Made by a program: the position numbers and the translations under genes
Assembly: GCA_945886995.1 (NCBI GenBank)
Contig: CAMCZJ010000003.1
Location: 1-32,602 of the forward strand
Length of the DNA: 32,602 bases
Direction of reading: 5' to 3'
Origin: Asaia bogorensis
GTDB taxonomy: Bacteria; Pseudomonadota; Alphaproteobacteria; Acetobacterales; Acetobacteraceae
The notes under the pieces: generated by a model
Databases searched by the model: none
The model's input: only the letters and a program-made list of their open reading frames with translations
Told to the model about the DNA's origin: nothing
Shown: piece after piece, positions 14,154 to 22,533 of the stretch
How positions within the stretch are numbered: the first letter of the stretch is position 1
Layout: each line of letters begins with the position of its first letter

Positions 14154-16211
14154 TTAAGGGGAAGCGGGTACCACCCAGGCATCGGCCACCGTCACGCCCT
14201 GGCCTTCGGCATGGATAATGAGCGGGTTGATTTCCGCTTCCGCCACGCCGGGTTGGGCGGCCAAACGGGAAGCCGCCACAACCGCCTTTGCCAGCGCATC
14301 CAAATCGCCACGCGGCAAGCCGCGCCAGCCGGCCAGGGGCTTCAACCCCTTCACTTCGGCGATCATGACGCGCGCTTCAGCCTCATCCACCGGGGCGATG
14401 CGGAGTGCGGTATCGCGATGCAATTCCGCCATGATACCGCCGGCACCGACCAGGATCACCGGCCCTGCCTCCGGGTCCCGCCGGAAGCCGATGATGGCCT
14501 CGGCCAGGCCCTTCACCATGGCCTGCACCAGAAAGCCGGTGATGCGCGCGGCTGGGGCGCGGGAAGTCACGCGGGCCAGCATGGCGGTGGCCTCGGCCTT
14601 GAGCGCCGCCGCATCGGCAATGTTCAGCGCCACGCCGCCCACTTCAGTCTTATGCGCGAGATCAGGCGAGAGGATTTTGAGCGCGACGGGGTAGCTGAGC
14701 CCATCCGGCACGGCATCGGGCGCCTCCATCACGGCAAAGGGGCTATCGAGGCCGAAAGCCGCGAAAACCCTGCGCGCATCGGCCTCATCCGGTTGGGCAG
14801 GGATGGCGTGGCTGATCGCCGGGGCAGGGGCCTCACTGCGCGGGGCGCGCCAATCGAAAAAGGCGCGAATCACATCGGCGCAGGATTCCGGGGTGCGGAA
14901 GGCGGGGATGCCGGCCTCCCCCAGCAGCCGCAAGGACGCATCGGCCTGCGGCACCAGGAAGGCCGCGATGGGCTTGCCAAGCCCCGCCTTCACCGCGCCG
15001 GTGATGCCCGCCACTGCGTCATGTGGGCGGAATTGCGCGGAAGACCCCACCACGGAAAGCACCATATCCGTCCCCGCATCGGCGGCGAGTGCCGAAAGTG
15101 CGGCCTCCACCTTATCGGCCCGCGTGCCGGCCAGCGTCACATCAATCATCCGCCCATGATGCGGCAGGCCGGCGGCTTCCAGCCCTGCCACGGCAGCCGC
15201 ATCGGGCGGGCAGGTTTCAATGCCGACAACACCCAAAGCATCCACCGCCATGGCACCTCCGCCGCCCGTTGTGGTCATGACAGAAATGGTGCGGCGCGGA
15301 TTGGTGAGCGGCTTCCGCCCAACAAACAAAGCCGGCGCTTCCAACAACGCTTCAATCATCGTCACACGCGCAATGCCATTGGCGCGGAAGAAGGCATCCG
15401 CCGCGGCATCAGACCCCGCCAGGGCGCCGGTATGGCTGCCCGCCAATTCCGCACCGAAGCTGGAACGGCCAAGCTTGAAGGCAATGATGGGCTTACCCAG
15501 CGCATGCGCACGCCGCGCTGCGGCCGCGAGTTTTTCCGGCGCGCGAATCGCCTCAAGAAACAACAACACCGCGTCCACATCAGGGTCTTCCACCAGCATG
15601 CCGGCGACTTCACTCGCGGTCAGATCGGCTTCATTGCCGGTGCCGATCAGATGCGAAAAGCCGATACCGCGCGGCGCACCACGCGCCATGATGGCGCCCA
15701 TCATGGAACCGGATTGCGAAACCAGCGCGATGCGCCCGGCTGGCAGGCTTTCGGCTTCCAGCGCGGCATTCACTGAACAGGCGGTGCGCGCGTTCAAATT
15801 GATCAGGCCCATGGAATTCGGCCCAAGTAGCCGCACGCCCGCGGCTTTCGCGGTGGCCAAAAGCCTTTCCTGCAAGGCGCGGCCTTCGTCACCAGCTTCT
15901 GCGAAGCCATCGGCCAGAATGGCGGCCACCGGAATGCGCTTTTCCGCCACCGCCGCGATCTGACCTTCCACATGCTGCGTGCCGAGCAGCAGATAGGCCA
16001 GATCAATCTCACCCGGCACATCGGCCAGGCGCGGATAGGCGCGTTCGCCCAGAATGGTCTCAGCACTTGGATTGATCGGGAAAAGATCACCCGTGAACCC
16101 ATGTTTGCGCAGATAAACCTGCGCGCGCGCGGTCAGGCGCTTCGGGTCTGACGATCCGCCAATAAGCGCAATGCGGCGCGGGTTGAGCAGAGCAGAGGCA
16201 AGGCGTTCCAT
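14154..16211 (-). CDS. ADP-forming acetate/acyl-CoA ligase family protein
   Basis: A 685-residue single-chain ADP-forming acyl-CoA synthetase with three parts. A CoA-binding Rossmann domain spans residues 1-130 (RRIALIGGSSDPKR, FPINP, GVRLLGPNSMGLIN). A succinyl-CoA-ligase-like flavodoxin region carries the phospho-histidine in GSHTGALAGSDAAADAFF. An ATP-grasp domain forms the last 230 residues (YPVALKILSPDLAHKTEVGGVALN, ILVGAGGIMAELHRD, AEAEINPLIIH). It interconverts an acyl-CoA plus ADP and phosphate with the free acid plus ATP, or the reverse; related proteins also act on pimelate, malonate or aromatic acids. It follows the secreted unknown gene by 12 nt in a run beginning with an SDR. Confidence 0.92.
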   Translation of the reverse strand: MERLASALLNPRRIALIGGSSDPKRLTARAQVYLRKHGFTGDLFPINPSAETILGERAYPRLADVPGEIDLAYLLLGTQHVEGQIAAVAEKRIPVAAILADGFAEAGDEGRALQERLLATAKAAGVRLLGPNSMGLINLNARTACSVNAALEAESLPAGRIALVSQSGSMMGAIMARGAPRGIGFSHLIGTGNEADLTASEVAGMLVEDPDVDAVLLFLEAIRAPEKLAAAARRAHALGKPIIAFKLGRSSFGAELAGSHTGALAGSDAAADAFFRANGIARVTMIEALLEAPALFVGRKPLTNPRRTISVMTTTGGGGAMAVDALGVVGIETCPPDAAAVAGLEAAGLPHHGRMIDVTLAGTRADKVEAALSALAADAGTDMVLSVVGSSAQFRPHDAVAGITGAVKAGLGKPIAAFLVPQADASLRLLGEAGIPAFRTPESCADVIRAFFDWRAPRSEAPAPAISHAIPAQPDEADARRVFAAFGLDSPFAVMEAPDAVPDGLSYPVALKILSPDLAHKTEVGGVALNIADAAALKAEATAMLARVTSRAPAARITGFLVQAMVKGLAEAIIGFRRDPEAGPVILVGAGGIMAELHRDTALRIAPVDEAEARVMIAEVKGLKPLAGWRGLPRGDLDALAKAVVAASRLAAQPGVAEAEINPLIIHAEGQGVTVADAWVVPASP

Positions 16212-16223
16212 GAGGCTATTCCG

Positions 16224-16691
16224 TCAATTCAAAGCGGGCGCAACGCAGCCCTCGGGGGGTGTTTCGGGCCGTGCGACATGCAGCGCCATGAAGGCGATTT
16301 CTTGCGCGGTCTCCGGCAACGTATTCAAATCATGATCATGCAGCGAAACGCGCCCGGCCTGGATACGCTCCCGCACCGCATGCCGCGCGAGCAATTCCCG
16401 CGTTGGGCGTAGCAGTACGGCGCGGTCCCCTTCGGGCACGCCATCCAGCCCGCTGAAAATCACCACCGCAGCGGGACGAGACCAGGCACGCCGCGCCGGC
16501 AATGGGCCAAGATGGCGTGCATTGGGCGCAAAGGCACAATCCGCCGCGCTATCAATCATGTCCAGCGTCGCACTTGGTGGCAGCCGCTGCGCCGCCGCCA
16601 GAAGTTCCGGCGCGGTGGCGGCTGCGCGCCCTGAACCCAGGACGAGCAGCGCCAGCGCGGCAAGAAGGGGCGGCTTCAGACCGGGTCCCAA
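16224..16691 (-). CDS. Secreted protein of unknown function
   Basis: A 155-residue protein with a hydrophobic N-terminal signal (LLAALALLVLGSGRAAATA) and no other membrane segment, so probably periplasmic. I do not recognise a family. The mature part has two Cys (in ADCAF and EGCVA) that could form a disulfide, and a segment SRPAAVVIFSGLDGVPEGDRAVLLRPTRELLARH. The start is uncertain: TTG at 16691 overlaps the end of the SDR gene, and a CTG further in (at 16682) would begin right at the SDR stop. The overlap with the SDR and the 12-nt gap to the acyl-CoA ligase support co-transcription. The frame is intact with normal codon pattern, favouring a real gene. Confidence 0.7.
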   Translation of the reverse strand: MGPGLKPPLLAALALLVLGSGRAAATAPELLAAAQRLPPSATLDMIDSAADCAFAPNARHLGPLPARRAWSRPAAVVIFSGLDGVPEGDRAVLLRPTRELLARHAVRERIQAGRVSLHDHDLNTLPETAQEIAFMALHVARPETPPEGCVAPALN

Positions 16692-17590
16692 CAGAAGACA
16701 TCGCCGGAACGCTCAAGCGCCGAGAAAGCGGGCTTCAGTGCCGGCAGCGCATATTCCTCGATCATCTCGGGCGTCCAGCCTTCGCCGCGATGGATGCCAC
16801 GGATCGGGCGCGACTGGCTGTAGATGAAAATTTCATTCATGCGGGGCGAGAAGATTTGCCCCGTCACATCCTTCGCCGCGTCAGAAGCGAGGAATACCGC
16901 GAGCGGCGCGTTCTTATCCGGCGTCATGCGCATGATGCGTTCCACGCGGCGCTTTTGTTCCGGTGTTTCGGCAGGGATCGATCCTGTCATGCGGCTCCAG
17001 GCGAAGGGGGCGATGCAATTGGACCGCACGCCAAACCGCGCCATATCCAGCGCGATGGATTTGGACAGCGCCACAATGCCAAGCTTGGCCGCCGAATAAT
17101 TCGCCTGACCGAAATTCCCAATCAGGCCAGAGGTTGACGACATATGCACATAAGCGCCCGATTGCTGGGCACGGAAATGCGTCGCCGCCGCGCGGGAGAC
17201 ATAAAAGGACCCGGAAAGATGCACGGCAATCACGGCATCCCATTCTTCCGGCGTCATGCGATGGAAAATCTGGTCGCGCAGAATGCCCGCATTATTGACC
17301 ACAATATCAACGCGCCCGAAGTGATCCATGGCCGATTGGACGATCTTCTGCGCGCTAACCCAGGTGGCCACACTATCGGTGCAGATTTCTGATGTGCCGC
17401 CATTTTGGGCAATGATTGCCTTGGTTTGCTGCGCTGGCGTCGCATCCAGGCCTTCACCGGACAGTGATGCACCCACGTCATTGATGATCACTTTGGCGCC
17501 CTGGCCCGCCATCATAATGGCGATTTCCCGGCCAATCCCGTTACCGCCCCCGGTGACAATGGCAACCTTACCTTCAAGCATATTTGGCAT
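16676..17590 (-). CDS. SDR oxidoreductase of the 17beta-HSD type 4 / multifunctional enzyme type
   Basis: A 304-residue short-chain dehydrogenase. The cofactor loop is TGGGNGIG (residues 13-20), followed by INDVGASLSGEG, where the Asp favours NAD(H). NNAGILRDQIFHRMTPEEWDAVI, MSSTSGLIGNFGQANYSAAK (Tyr165, Lys169) and the length match the dehydrogenase part of peroxisomal multifunctional enzyme type 2, which oxidises 3-hydroxyacyl-CoAs. The C-terminal extension of about 60 residues after the Rossmann core is also typical of that group. It is the first gene of a five-gene minus-strand run that includes an acyl-CoA ligase, so an acyl-CoA substrate is plausible. An upstream inverted repeat may regulate it. 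Confidence 0.9.
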   Translation of the reverse strand: MPNMLEGKVAIVTGGGNGIGREIAIMMAGQGAKVIINDVGASLSGEGLDATPAQQTKAIIAQNGGTSEICTDSVATWVSAQKIVQSAMDHFGRVDIVVNNAGILRDQIFHRMTPEEWDAVIAVHLSGSFYVSRAAATHFRAQQSGAYVHMSSTSGLIGNFGQANYSAAKLGIVALSKSIALDMARFGVRSNCIAPFAWSRMTGSIPAETPEQKRRVERIMRMTPDKNAPLAVFLASDAAKDVTGQIFSPRMNEIFIYSQSRPIRGIHRGEGWTPEMIEEYALPALKPAFSALERSGDVFCWDPV

Positions 17591-17627
17591 GTGGCATTCC
17601 TCCTGCTTCTACACGGGCGGAGACTAG

Positions 17628-17656
17628 ACCCGGCATGCAGGGCCGTGAAGCCGGGT
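17628..17656. promoter_or_regulatory. Inverted repeat in the divergent SDR / ABC importer promoter region
   Basis: ACCCGGC (17628-17634) and GCCGGGT (17650-17656) form a perfect 7-bp inverted repeat with centres 22 bp apart, about two helical turns. It lies 38 nt upstream of the SDR start and 55 nt upstream of the importer ATPase start. The spacing would suit a dimeric regulator controlling one or both genes. No regulator gene is next to it. Confidence 0.3.
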
Positions 17657-17710
17657 TGCTGCTTTGGTCAACCGCCCTTAGATGGGGCTCAATTCTGATG
17701 AGGGGCTGAC

Positions 17711-18478
17711 GTGGCTCTGGTATCGCTACAGGGTGTAGGCAAGACATTCTCAGGCCGAACGGGCGCCTGGGAAGCCGTGCGGGATTTCAGCCTTGACCTG
17801 GCGGAGGGCGAGTTTTTCTGCCTTTTGGGCACATCGGGCTGCGGCAAGACCACGGTCTTGAACATGGTGGCGGGGTTTGAAGCCGCGACAGCCGGCAGCA
17901 TCCTGCTGGATGGCGCGCCGGTGCAGGGCCCCAGCGCTGATCGCGGCGTCGTGTTTCAGGGCCATGACAGCCTTTATGATTGGCTGACCGCGCTCGACAA
18001 TATCGGCTTCGGGCTGCGCCTGCGCGGCCTTGGCCGGGCGGAGCGGCGGGAGAAGGCCGAGCATTTCCTGCGTATGGTTGGCCTCAACGGGCAGGGGGCG
18101 AAGCACCCTTCTGAACTCTCGGGCGGGATGAAGCAGCGCATTCAGATTGCGCGCGCGCTGGCGAATGACCCACGCATGCTGCTGATGGATGAACCCTTCG
18201 GCGCGCTTGATGCCATGACGCGCGCGGTCTTGCAGGGGGAACTCAGCCGCATTTGGGCTGAGACGAAAAAGACCGTGCTGTTCATCACCCATGACATTGA
18301 AGAAGCCTGCGCACTGGCAACCCGCATCGGCGTGATGCGGCGCGGGCCGGGTGGCACGCTGAAGGCGATTGTGCCGGTAGATTTGCCCTTCCCGCGCGAA
18401 CGCACGTCAGATGACTTCATGCGGGTCTTCCGCGATGTGCATGGCCTTATTCATGATGAGATTCACGGTGCGCATTGA
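17711..18478 (+). CDS. Nitrate/sulfonate/taurine-type ABC transporter ATP-binding protein
   Basis: A 255-residue ATPase of the TauB/SsuB/NrtD group. Walker A is GTSGCGKTT, signature LSGGMKQRIQIARAL, Walker B LLMDEPFGALDAMTR and switch FITHDIEEACALATRI. The GCGKTT and DEPFGALDAMTR variants are characteristic of this importer family. The GTG start at 17711 follows GAGGGG. The coding end overlaps the permease gene by up to 26 nt. With the permease and binding protein downstream it forms a complete importer for a small oxoanion, sulfonate or a related ligand. The type of ligand is inferred from the family only. Confidence 0.92.
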   Translation: MALVSLQGVGKTFSGRTGAWEAVRDFSLDLAEGEFFCLLGTSGCGKTTVLNMVAGFEAATAGSILLDGAPVQGPSADRGVVFQGHDSLYDWLTALDNIGFGLRLRGLGRAERREKAEHFLRMVGLNGQGAKHPSELSGGMKQRIQIARALANDPRMLLMDEPFGALDAMTRAVLQGELSRIWAETKKTVLFITHDIEEACALATRIGVMRRGPGGTLKAIVPVDLPFPRERTSDDFMRVFRDVHGLIHDEIHGAH

Positions 18479-19232
18479 ACGCTTGACCACCATTGGTGGC
18501 TATATCGCGGGCTTCGCCCTGCTGTTTTTGATCTGGCATCTGGCTGCTATTTATTTGGTAAAATCCACCTTGTTTCCGCCACCTGGGCCGGTGCTGGAAC
18601 GCGGTTGGATGCTGATTGAAGATGGTATTCTGCAAGAACAGATCATCGCATCATTGAAGCGCATCGCGCAGGGCTTTTTGCTGGGCTCGGCCATGGGCAT
18701 TCCGATTGGCCTTGCGATTGGGTCCTTCAAGCCGGTGCGCTGGTTGTTGGAACCCTGGACTGAATTCTTCCGCTTTATCCCGGCCGTTGCCATGATCACG
18801 GTTTCGGTGATCTGGTTTGGCATTGGCGAAGAAAGCAAGGTCTTCCTGATTGCCTATACCACCATCTTCGTCGTTATCATCTCAACCGCCGCCGGTGTGG
18901 GTGCTGTGGGGCGGGATAAGGTCAGGGCCGCGCAATGCCTGGGTGCCAATCGCTGGCAGGTTTTTGGCTTGGTCGCGCTACCGGCGACCGTGCCCTATAT
19001 TCTGACCGGAATGCGGCTTGCCATGTCCAATGCCTTTGTCACGATTGTTGCGGCGGAGCTGATCGCTTCCAATGATGGGCTTGGCAAGATGCTCTGGGAT
19101 GCCAGGCTTTTCATGCAGATCGAGGATATTTTTGTGGCCCTGGTCGCACTTGGCATGCTTGGGTTCGCGACCGATCGCAGCTTTCGTTTTCTGATCCGCG
19201 CCTTTGCGGGCCGCTTCAACGCAACTGTCTAA
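18453..19232 (+). CDS. Nitrate/sulfonate/taurine-type ABC transporter permease
   Basis: A permease of about 259 residues with six predicted membrane helices, beginning TTIGGYIAGFALLFLIWHLAAIY. Family landmarks are LFPPPGPVLERGWMLI, HxxAS-like IIASLKRIAQGFLLGSAMGIPIGLAIG, the docking EAA loop RAAQCLGANRWQVFGLVALPATVPYILTGMRLAMSNAFVTIVAAELIAS and GLGKMLWDAR. Start candidates are ATG 18453, ATG 18456 or GTG 18468; the last has GATGAG about 8 nt upstream and the shortest overlap with the ATPase. It would work as a homodimer with the preceding ATPase and the following binding protein. Confidence 0.92.
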   Translation: MMRFTVRIERLTTIGGYIAGFALLFLIWHLAAIYLVKSTLFPPPGPVLERGWMLIEDGILQEQIIASLKRIAQGFLLGSAMGIPIGLAIGSFKPVRWLLEPWTEFFRFIPAVAMITVSVIWFGIGEESKVFLIAYTTIFVVIISTAAGVGAVGRDKVRAAQCLGANRWQVFGLVALPATVPYILTGMRLAMSNAFVTIVAAELIASNDGLGKMLWDARLFMQIEDIFVALVALGMLGFATDRSFRFLIRAFAGRFNATV

Positions 19233-19251
19233 AGACAAGGGAGATTTCACC

Positions 19252-20211
19252 ATGCTTCGTCGTTCCATCCTGGCGCTGCCGGCTGCCGCCGCCGGCGTCT
19301 ATATCCTGCCGGCTTCAGCGCAAGCCCCCACCAAGATCACCATCGCCACCGGCGTTGATCCTTCCTTCGCGCAATTCTATGTGGCGAAGGAAGGCGGCTT
19401 CTTTGAACGCAATGGGCTTGATGTCACGGTGAATACCGGGCCATCCGGCAGCGCCATGATTGCGTTCTTGATCGGCAATCAAATCAATGCCGCCTATGGC
19501 GCCGAACAGGCCGGCGTTTCCGCCCATGTGCGTGATGCGAATGTCGTGGCGGTTGCTGAAGGTGTTGCGCTGATGCGCTGGCTTTCCGTGGTGGGCCGCG
19601 GTGTTGAGAATATGGAAGCGCTGAAGGGCAAGCGCGTAGGTGTGGCACGCGGCACGGGCAGCGAAACCTTCTGGCTTTCCGTGGTGGCGAAGCTTGGTCT
19701 GAACCAGGCTGACTATACCATTGTAAATGTCGAAGCACCGGAAATGGTCGCCGCCATGGAACGCGGCAATATTGATGCCTTCGTGGTGTGGGAACCTTGG
19801 CCGACCCGCGCCATGCGCGCCATTCCCGGCAGCAAGATTCTGCTTAGTAATGATCAGATCGCGATTCAGAGCAATTATGTCTACATGAACAAGGCCTGGG
19901 CGGAAGCCAATCGCGCAACCACGGAACGGTTGATGCGGTCTTTGGTGCAGGCAACCGAATTCACCGCCAGCAATCGCGACCAGGCGGTGCAACAGGTGGC
20001 GCGCTTCCTGCGGCAGGACCGCGCCTTCATCGCTGAGCTGATGGGCAAGGTGGAATACCGCATGAACCTGACCGGCGACAGCGTGGCCTTTATTCAGCGT
20101 GCGATTGATCAGCTGCGCGGGATGAACCGGCTGGACCGTCCTGTCACCACCGATCAGGTGATCTGGAAGGATCCGCTGAGCTGGGTGGCGCCGGATCGCG
20201 TGAAGATTTAA
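19252..20211 (+). CDS. ABC transporter substrate-binding protein (SsuA/THI5/NMT1-like)
   Basis: A 319-residue periplasmic binding protein with a signal peptide (MLRRSILALPAAAAGVYILPASAQ, cut near ASAQ). Family features: KITIATGVDPSFAQFYVAKEGGFFERNGLDVTV, the ligand-pocket region GPSGSAMIAFLIGNQINAAYGAEQAG, LKGKRVGVARGTGSETFW, and MERGNIDAFVVWEPWPTRAM. These place it with the aliphatic sulfonate, taurine, nitrate and pyrimidine-precursor binders. The ATG at 19252 follows AAGGGAGA; the in-frame start at 19204 lies inside the permease gene and has no signal peptide. It is third in an ATPase-permease-binding protein operon. The ligand cannot be read from sequence. Confidence 0.91.
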   Translation: MLRRSILALPAAAAGVYILPASAQAPTKITIATGVDPSFAQFYVAKEGGFFERNGLDVTVNTGPSGSAMIAFLIGNQINAAYGAEQAGVSAHVRDANVVAVAEGVALMRWLSVVGRGVENMEALKGKRVGVARGTGSETFWLSVVAKLGLNQADYTIVNVEAPEMVAAMERGNIDAFVVWEPWPTRAMRAIPGSKILLSNDQIAIQSNYVYMNKAWAEANRATTERLMRSLVQATEFTASNRDQAVQQVARFLRQDRAFIAELMGKVEYRMNLTGDSVAFIQRAIDQLRGMNRLDRPVTTDQVIWKDPLSWVAPDRVKI

Positions 20212-20220
20212 GGTTCGCGC

Positions 20221-20676
20221 GTGGCGCTGATTTTCAGACGTGCCACCAAGGCGGATTTGCCTGCGATCATCGCGCTTCTAGCCGATGACAAGCTGGGTCA
20301 GGGGCGCGAAGATGCCGCTGACCCGCCCAACCCCGCTTATCTTGCCGCTTTCGCGGCGATTGCCGCCGATGCCAACCAATATCTGGCGGTGGTTGAGGAA
20401 GCGGGGTGCGTGATTGGCTGTCTGCAATTGAGCTTCATCCCAGGGCTTTCGCGTTTGGGAATGTGGCGTGGGCAGATTGAGGGCGTGCGCATTGCGGCGG
20501 GCCGACGCGGCGATGGGCTTGGCCGGCAAATGTTTGAATGGGCCATCGCCGAATGCCGCGCGCGCGGCTGCGGGCTGGTGCAGCTTACCACCGACAAGCA
20601 AAGGCCAGAGGCGCGGCATTTCTACGAAAGCCTTGGCTTCGTCGCGAGCCATGAGGGCATGAAGCTGGCGCTGTAA
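20221..20676 (+). CDS. GNAT-family N-acetyltransferase
   Basis: A 151-residue GNAT enzyme. The start FRRATKADLPAIIALLADD is the typical beta1-alpha1 unit. The acetyl-CoA loop is EGVRIAAGRRGDGLGRQMFEWAI (RRGxGLG), and RPEARHFYESLGF is the conserved C-terminal helix with the catalytic-type Tyr. Substrate unknown; relatives act on amino-sugars, amino acids or antibiotics. The GTG start is 9 nt after the stop of the binding-protein gene, so it may be the last gene of the importer operon. It ends 6 nt before the convergent cysNC stop. Confidence 0.87.
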   Translation: MALIFRRATKADLPAIIALLADDKLGQGREDAADPPNPAYLAAFAAIAADANQYLAVVEEAGCVIGCLQLSFIPGLSRLGMWRGQIEGVRIAAGRRGDGLGRQMFEWAIAECRARGCGLVQLTTDKQRPEARHFYESLGFVASHEGMKLAL

Positions 20677-20682
20677 CGTGCT

Positions 20683-22533
20683 TCAGCAGGCGATACCTTT
20701 TGCGCGCAGCACGTGCTGCACCTGTGCAGCGCATGCCTCGGCGGTGAAATCGGCCGTCTTCAGGTGTATGTCGGGATTTTCAGGCGCCTCATAGGGGCTG
20801 CTGATGCCGGTGAAGTTGGGAATCAGGCCGGCCTTGGCCTTGGCGTAAAGCCCCTTCGGGTCGCGCTTCATGCAGGCTTCTATGGGTGCATCAACATGGA
20901 TTTCGATGAACTCCCCAGCCGGGAGCAATTCGCGCAGCATTTGCCGTTCCGCGCGAAAGGGCGAGATGAAGGAAGCAAGCACGATAAGCCCGGCATCCAG
21001 GAACAGTTTGGCGACTTCCCCGGCGCGGCGGATATTCTCCACCCGATCCGCGGGCGTGAAACCCAAATCGCGGCAAAGCCCGTGGCGCAAATTATCGCCA
21101 TCCAGGCTGTAGCAATGCCGCCCGGTGCCAAATAGCGCCTGTTCAACCAGATTGGCGATGGTGGATTTACCCGAACCAGAAAGCCCGGTGAACCACAGCA
21201 GCATGGGGCGCTGGCCGTAACGTTCGGAACGTGCATTTCTATCAATGGTGAATGCGGCGCGATGGATATTGGTGGCGCGGCGCAAGCCATGGCGGATCAT
21301 GCCGACGGCGACGGTTTCATGTGTGAAGCGATCCACCAGGATAAATCCGCCCGTAGCGCGATTTTCCGCATAAGGGTCGAAGGTAAGCGGCTTCAGGCTA
21401 GCGAAATGACAAAGCCCGATATCATTCATCGCAAGCTGGCGTGCGGCCTGGTGTTCGCGCGTCGTCACATCAAGGCGATGGCGTAGCGATGTTACGCGCG
21501 CAGTGGTCCAGGCATGACCGATGCGCAGCAGGTAGTCGCGGCCAGGGAGCATGGGCTCATTGCCCATCCAAAGAATATCGGCGGCGAATTGATCAGCCGT
21601 TTCAGGCCGCGCGCCTGGTGCCACCAGCATATCGCCGCGGGCGATATCAATCTCATCGGTAAGCGTCAGCGTTACAGCCTGGCCGGCCACGGCTTCCGGC
21701 AGATCGCCATCCGCAGTGACAATGCGCGCGACGCGGCTTTGGCTGCCAGTCGCGGCAAGCATGATGGCGTCACCTGCTGCAATGCGCCCTGATGCGACAG
21801 TGCCCGCAAAACCGCGAAAACTTGCATCCGGGCGATTGACCCACTGCACCGGGAAGCGGAAGGGCTTTGTGGCCTCATTCGCCGTGACATCCACCGCTTC
21901 CAAATGCGTGAGCAGGCTTGGGCCACGATACCAGGGTGTATCGGCGGAAAGTGACGTGATATTGTCGCCCTGCCGTGCGCTGATGGGAATGGCGGTGACA
22001 TCCTGAAATCCAAGCGTTTCGGCAAAAGTGCTGTATTCGGCGGCAATCGCGGTGAAGCGCGCGGCGTCAAAACCCACCAGATCCATCTTGTTGACCGCGA
22101 GTACAACATGCCGAATGCCAAGCAGCGAACAAATGATGGAATGCCGCCGGCTTTGCGGCAAAAGCCCTTTTGTTGCGTCTACCAGAATGATGGCGAGTGA
22201 CGCGATGGAAGCGCCGGTCGCCATATTGCGCGTATATTGTTCATGGCCCGGCGTATCGGCGACAATGAAGCTGCGGCGCGGTGTGGCAAAGTAGCGATAG
22301 GCGACATCAATGGTGATGCCTTGCTGGCGTTCAGCTTCAAGCCCATCCAGTAGCAGCGCGAAGTCCGGCGCGTCACCGGTGGTTCCGTGGCGTTGGCTAT
22401 CGGCGGTAAGCGCGATGTAGGTATCCTCAAAAATCAACCCGCAATCATGCAGTAGCCGCCCGATCAAGGTGGATTTGCCGTCATCCACCGAACCGCAGGT
22501 GATGAAGCGCAGCAGGCCGCGTTCTGCCACCAT
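20683..22533 (-). CDS. cysNC: Bifunctional sulfate adenylyltransferase subunit 1 / adenylylsulfate kinase (CysN-CysC)
   Basis: A 616-residue fusion. The N-terminal CysN part is an EF-Tu-like GTPase: P-loop GSVDDGKST, DTPGHEQYTRNM and the guanine-specific NKMDLVGF, followed by beta-barrel domains (VQWVNRPDASFRGFAGTV). From about residue 446 the CysC APS kinase domain begins: P-loop GLSGSGKST, SLDGDNLRHGLCRDLGF and FISPFRAERQM. With CysD it makes APS from sulfate and ATP driven by GTP, then phosphorylates APS to PAPS. Its ATG overlaps the cysD stop by 1 nt. No PAPS reductase, sulfite reductase or sulfotransferase is in the window, so whether the PAPS feeds assimilation or sulfation is open. Confidence 0.96.
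   Translation of the reverse strand: MVAERGLLRFITCGSVDDGKSTLIGRLLHDCGLIFEDTYIALTADSQRHGTTGDAPDFALLLDGLEAERQQGITIDVAYRYFATPRRSFIVADTPGHEQYTRNMATGASIASLAIILVDATKGLLPQSRRHSIICSLLGIRHVVLAVNKMDLVGFDAARFTAIAAEYSTFAETLGFQDVTAIPISARQGDNITSLSADTPWYRGPSLLTHLEAVDVTANEATKPFRFPVQWVNRPDASFRGFAGTVASGRIAAGDAIMLAATGSQSRVARIVTADGDLPEAVAGQAVTLTLTDEIDIARGDMLVAPGARPETADQFAADILWMGNEPMLPGRDYLLRIGHAWTTARVTSLRHRLDVTTREHQAARQLAMNDIGLCHFASLKPLTFDPYAENRATGGFILVDRFTHETVAVGMIRHGLRRATNIHRAAFTIDRNARSERYGQRPMLLWFTGLSGSGKSTIANLVEQALFGTGRHCYSLDGDNLRHGLCRDLGFTPADRVENIRRAGEVAKLFLDAGLIVLASFISPFRAERQMLRELLPAGEFIEIHVDAPIEACMKRDPKGLYAKAKAGLIPNFTGISSPYEAPENPDIHLKTADFTAEACAAQVQHVLRAKGIAC

Noticed and set aside
14211..15776. A 521-codon open frame on the plus strand
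   Set aside because: It lies antisense within the ADP-forming acyl-CoA ligase, which has intact domains. The translation is rich in Arg, His and Gly with no motif, as expected for the complement of a GC-rich gene.
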